A DNA stretch of 6,630 bases from Spirochaetaceae bacterium. Lineage in GTDB: Bacteria; Spirochaetota; Spirochaetia; Treponematales; Breznakiellaceae. Shown here one piece after another: positions 4,785 through 6,630 of this stretch (positions are counted from its first letter, which is position 1; every line of letters begins with the position of its first letter). The position numbers and the translations under genes were made by a program. Under the pieces are notes generated by a model. It saw only the letters and a list, made by a program, of their open reading frames with translations, was not told the origin of the DNA and ran no database searches. The stretch covers positions 1 through 6,630 of the forward strand of contig JAISCO010000412.1 in the NCBI GenBank assembly GCA_031265535.1, written 5' to 3'.

Positions 4785-5426
4785 CGGCCCCCACGGGCCT
4801 TTTTTACCCTCGTTCTCTATTTGTACGGCGAAATATGCCGTTTTACCGGAATTACCAAAATCGAATTCGATTATGTCTTTTTTCCGTTTGGTGAAAAATG
4901 ACTTGTGCAGTTCATCGGGGTTGGCGGGAGAAATTTCCCCCGGCGCAACCACGCTGTACCATATCCGGTAGCCTTTGTTGGCGGGGGCGGTCGGGGCGCC
5001 GGTAACGTAGATGATTCTTACGCCGAGTTCGTGCCGCCCGACAAGGTAGGTTTCTATGGTAACCTGCGCCGTAGGGGTTCCGCTGGGGGTAGAGATACTG
5101 TCGTGGGGTTTCAGGCCGAGAGCGATGTAATCACTGTCCTGCAATGGCGGGGTAAGGAAGTAGCGGCGTTTCATATCCCGCATTTTGACGGTCAATACGT
5201 CAAACGCCTCCTTGCATTGCGCCGTAACCACAGGGGTGCGGGTGGTTTCGTTCTTCGCGGCTTCGAGGGCGTTGGCGGCGGCCTGTATGAGGCTGTCGAA
5301 TTCCTGCATGACGTTTGGGGGGACACCCCACATACTCCCGCTGGTTCCGACAACGCTTTGCCAGTCTTTGGCCATTGATAGTTGGGCTTCCCGGCCTGCC
5401 GGGAGCCAGTCTCTTGTGGTTGACAT
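4761..5426 (-). CDS. Hypothetical protein with helical N-terminus and fibronectin-like C-terminus
   Basis: A 221-residue protein with no signal peptide. Residues about 1-95 are mostly helical and polar (TTRDWLPAGREAQLSMAKDW, then EFDSLIQAAANALEAAK). Residues about 112-221 are beta-rich, with GYRIWYSVVAPG and a final KTAYFAVQIENEGKKGPWGP, resembling a fibronectin III or Ig-like fold. I recall similar uncharacterised proteins in spirochaetes and Bacteroidetes but can name no family or function. The start is well supported: AAGGAG at 5435-5440 lies 8 bases upstream. The ATG shares its A with the TAA of the upstream heptad-repeat frame (TAATG), pointing to an operon with coupled translation. The gene ends in a strong hairpin, and the lipoprotein gene follows 170 bases later on the same strand. 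Confidence 0.75.
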   Translation of the reverse strand: MSTTRDWLPAGREAQLSMAKDWQSVVGTSGSMWGVPPNVMQEFDSLIQAAANALEAAKNETTRTPVVTAQCKEAFDVLTVKMRDMKRRYFLTPPLQDSDYIALGLKPHDSISTPSGTPTAQVTIETYLVGRHELGVRIIYVTGAPTAPANKGYRIWYSVVAPGEISPANPDELHKSFFTKRKKDIIEFDFGNSGKTAYFAVQIENEGKKGPWGPLVSALIP

Positions 5427-5662
5427 TATAGGTTCTCCTTATAGTGATGTGGGGCGGGTTTGCCTCCGTCCGCCTTAAAATTGCCTAATTCCATGCCGGG
5501 ATTGCTCCCAGATAGAACGGAATTGCCTAATTTTGTGTTGGAATTGCCCCCATTTGCCGCAGAATTGCTCAATCCCGCTTTGAAATTGCCTCCGTCCGGG
5601 GTGAAATTGCCTAATCTCGAGCCGGAATTGCCTCCGGGCGGAATGGATTTGCCTAATTCCAT
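5426..5662 (-). CDS. Low-complexity heptapeptide-repeat protein
   Basis: A 78-residue frame built of 7-residue units ending in GN, alternating between GGN and LGN types (for example SGSRLGN then FTPDGGN), closing with PAPHHYKENL. It has no hydrophobic segment or signal peptide. The stop overlaps the ATG of the 221-residue gene in TAATG, and that gene's ribosome binding site sits in its last codons. This favours the - strand over the + strand frame that the same repeats keep open (5460-5780). The start is uncertain: no ribosome binding site precedes the ATG at 5662, and the frame stays open upstream without another ATG, GTG or TTG. It might be a flexible stalk or a leader that only tunes expression of the next gene. 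Confidence 0.45.
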   Translation of the reverse strand: MELGKSIPPGGNSGSRLGNFTPDGGNFKAGLSNSAANGGNSNTKLGNSVLSGSNPGMELGNFKADGGKPAPHHYKENL

Positions 5663-5711
5663 GTTGGGATTGCCTAAATTCAGAGCGGATTTGCCGCCGG
5701 TTGAGGTGGTT
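5460..5711. repeat. Twelve degenerate 21-base tandem repeats with 42-base higher order
   Basis: Twelve 21-base units in register start at 5460 with TTGCC or a close variant, followed by a thirteenth degraded unit. Units mostly alternate between a TTGCCTCCG type and a TTGCCTAAT type, giving a 42-base superperiod. Period divisible by three keeps both strands open. The first 7-10 bases of each unit are conserved while the rest diverges. Confidence 0.85.
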
Positions 5712-5791
5712 TTACCCGCAGCTGGTTTGTTTGGGGAAATTTGCCTTGCGGCTATAGAGTATTGGGAGGGGATCTTATAAAAAAGAGTGAA

Positions 5792-5797
5792 ATTATA
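5792..5797 (-). promoter_or_regulatory. Possible -10 box for the heptad-repeat operon
   Basis: The - strand reads a consensus TATAAT here, about 130 bases before the heptad-repeat ATG. The -35 candidate at 17 bases (CTGTTT) is poor, so the promoter is tentative. Confidence 0.3.
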
Positions 5798-5807
5798 CGC
5801 TAAGTAC

Positions 5808-5837
5808 TTGACAAAACAGAATTCGCCCCGATAATTT
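5808..5837 (+). promoter_or_regulatory. Possible + strand promoter abutting the 7-base tandem repeat
   Basis: TTGACA (5808-5813) and TAATTT (5832-5837) are spaced 18 bases apart. The -10 box touches the first repeat unit at 5838, so any transcript would begin inside the repeat array. It could add to expression of the arabinofuranosidase 500 bases downstream, or be chance. Confidence 0.3.
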
Positions 5838-5911
5838 GGCCTGTGGCCTGTGGCCTGTGGCCTGTGGCCTGTGGCCTGTGGCCTGTGGCCTGTGGCCTGT
5901 GGCCTGTGGCC
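5838..5911. repeat. Perfect heptanucleotide tandem repeat, 10.6 copies of GGCCTGT
   Basis: Ten complete uninterrupted GGCCTGT units plus GGCC. There is no sequence variation between units, which points to recent expansion by slipped-strand mispairing. It is a variable-number repeat candidate lying in the intergenic divide. The period is not a multiple of three; if ever translated, the - strand gives a repeating ATGHRPQ. Confidence 0.95.
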
Positions 5912-6019
5912 GAAAAATCTATATTTTTACTATCGAGTAGTGTCAACTGCACAGAGACACTGTACCATTTTTGGTGAAAACTGTCAAGTTTTTGGGCGAA
6001 ACTGGAAGCAATAAAAACA

Positions 6020-6068
6020 CCAGCCCCAGGCTGTGCCGAAAAAATAGTACGGCTTCTCCTGGGGCTGG
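6020..6068. repeat. Large inverted repeat with an 11-bp perfect outer stem
   Basis: CCAGCCCCAGG (6020-6030) pairs perfectly with CCTGGGGCTGG (6058-6068). After a 4-base internal bulge GCCG and CGGC add 4 bp around an A-rich loop. On the - strand the stem is followed closely by TTTTT, so it could end transcription coming from the right. No - strand gene is seen there, so a repeat-element origin is as likely. Confidence 0.6.
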
Positions 6069-6108
6069 GCCTTGAAGGGGATCCCCCACAAATACAGGCT
6101 ACGATCAG

Positions 6109-6151
6109 CCTGGGTATGCCATTTTGTTTTTTAATGGTAATAATATCAAGA
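6109..6151. repeat. 43-base dispersed repeat, copy 2
   Basis: Same sequence and orientation as 2470-2512 with 41 of 43 identities. It directly follows a small hairpin, CAGGCT (6095-6100) with AGCCTG (6107-6112), and lies about 190 bases before the arabinofuranosidase start. The AGGAGG of copy 1 is not conserved on this side. No gene is supported between 5781 and 6337. Confidence 0.75.
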
Positions 6152-6197
6152 AGAACATATTTTTTCGCATTTTCCAGCATTTTTTGAGAAATTTTTG

Positions 6198-6210
6198 GCG
6201 CAAATTGCGC
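6198..6210. promoter_or_regulatory. Palindrome GCGCAAATTGCGC, possible operator of the arabinofuranosidase gene
   Basis: A perfect 6-1-6 inverted repeat located about 60 bases upstream of the candidate -35 box. Carbohydrate-utilisation genes are often controlled by LacI- or GntR-type regulators binding such palindromes. No regulator gene is in the window, so the assignment is inference. Confidence 0.35.
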
Positions 6211-6268
6211 ATACCTTTATCCATGAATAATGTACAATGTAGACCAACGCTGTTTATTCTGAATATAC

Positions 6269-6297
6269 TTGGTCAGGGCTTCCCTTGTTTTTATAAA
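6269..6297 (+). promoter_or_regulatory. Candidate promoter of the arabinofuranosidase gene
   Basis: TTGGTC (6269-6274) and TATAAA (6292-6297) are spaced 17 bases apart and end 40 bases before the ATG, a typical leader length. Each hexamer has one or two mismatches to consensus. Confidence 0.5.
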
Positions 6298-6337
6298 AGG
6301 ATAACGGGCACCGAAAATTCTATTAAAGGAGTATCAC

Positions 6338-6630
6338 ATGAACAGAGTTGTTGTTAAAACCCAGGAGGGTGATGTCAAGATCAGCCGGCATATTTACGGC
6401 CACTTTTCGGAACATCTGGGCCGCTGTATTTACGGCGGGTATTGGGTGGGGAATAACCCGAAGGCCGAGGCTTCCATACCCAACACCAGGGGGATCAGGA
6501 ACGATGTGGTCGCGGCCCTGAAAAACATACGGATTCCCAACCTCCGGTGGCCGGGCGGTTGTTTTGCCGATGAATACCACTGGAAAGACGGTATCGGGCC
6601 GCGCCCGGAACGGCCAAAAATGATCAACAC
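6338..6630 (+). CDS. GH51 alpha-L-arabinofuranosidase, N-terminal part (cut by window end)
   Basis: Ninety-seven codons of an open frame running off the window. The sequence ISRHIYGHFSEHLGRCIYGG (residues 15-34), the block IPNTRGIRNDVVAALK (47-62) and the block RWPGGCFADEYHWKDGIGP (70-88) are hallmarks of GH51 enzymes, which remove terminal alpha-L-arabinofuranosyl groups from arabinan, arabinoxylan or their oligosaccharides. Glu25 corresponds to the conserved substrate-contact Glu. The acid/base and nucleophile glutamates lie further along and are outside the window. There is no signal peptide, so it should act in the cytoplasm on imported oligosaccharides. AAGGAG (6326-6331) sits 6 bases before the ATG. 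Full family length is about 500 residues, so roughly a fifth is seen. A gene symbol such as abfA is possible but not assigned. Confidence 0.92.
   Translation, partial: MNRVVVKTQEGDVKISRHIYGHFSEHLGRCIYGGYWVGNNPKAEASIPNTRGIRNDVVAALKNIRIPNLRWPGGCFADEYHWKDGIGPRPERPKMIN

Noticed and set aside
4786..4805. Hairpin GGCCC/GGGCC followed by six T on the + strand, like an intrinsic terminator
   Set aside because: It lies inside the - strand 221-residue gene, where the same bases encode KKGPWG; no + strand transcript is expected there. An antisense terminator is possible but unsupported.
4905..5378. 157-codon + strand frame and neighbouring + strand frames over the - strand genes
   Set aside because: They are shadows of the 221-residue gene; they have no ribosome binding site, and the - strand gene has a strong start and coupling.
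5460..5780. + strand frame with LPN/LPP heptad repeats as the real gene
   Set aside because: It starts at TTG without a ribosome binding site. Openness follows from the 21-base period on both strands, and the - strand has the TAATG junction with the next gene.
5838..5911. CRISPR array
   Set aside because: The units are 7 bases and contiguous, with no spacers.
5937..6019. Insertion-sequence end (TGTCAACT at 5940 and CTGTCAAG at 5980)
   Set aside because: The short motifs look like IS termini, but no transposase, matching opposite end or target duplication is visible in the window.
5800..6180. 126-codon - strand frame through the 7-base repeat
   Set aside because: Its length depends on the tandem repeat having no stops; it crosses a large hairpin, has no recognisable domain and lacks a ribosome binding site.

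Overview
The window suggests a spirochaete, most likely a Treponema of the gut or termite-hindgut kind. This is inferred from three things: a chromosomal array that looks like integron gene cassettes, a BspA-type leucine-rich lipoprotein with a spirochaete-like lipobox, and a GH51 arabinofuranosidase. No ribosomal or other marker gene is present, so the genus is a judgement.

Region 1 (about 1-2117) is AT-rich and reads as a degenerating cassette array, all genes on the + strand. Junctions are marked by a shared half-site: CGTAAACAG, a 7-base spacer, then GTTATG at 155-175 and 1427-1449. Matching opposite halves, CTGTTTACG behind GCATAAC-like boxes, lie at 929-949 and 2087-2107, and a diverged one at 96-119. 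Cargo in order: the tail of an unknown gene (2-58), a MazE/MazF toxin-antitoxin pair with its own promoter and palindromic operator, a two-helix small membrane protein, a C-terminal gene remnant, and two overlapping small membrane proteins behind a perfect TTGACA-N17-TATAAT promoter. Several attC sites have lost a half or their conserved AAC, so the array may be partly immobile.

Region 2 (about 2118-2637) has mixed composition and no confident gene. It holds small overlapping reading frames on both strands, a probable frameshifted CxxC-CxxC peptide, and a 43-base repeat shared with 6109-6151.

Region 3 (2638-5780, - strand) is more GC-rich. Transcribed right to left are a short heptapeptide-repeat protein, a 221-residue protein of unknown function coupled to it by a TAATG junction, a hairpin-rich gap, and a 650-residue surface lipoprotein (fibronectin-like, leucine-rich BspA and four InlB-type repeats).

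Region 4 (5781-6337) is an intergenic divide with a heptanucleotide tandem repeat, a large inverted repeat, the second 43-base repeat copy and a promoter/operator area. Region 5 (6338-end, + strand) is the start of a GH51 alpha-L-arabinofuranosidase, cut by the window end.
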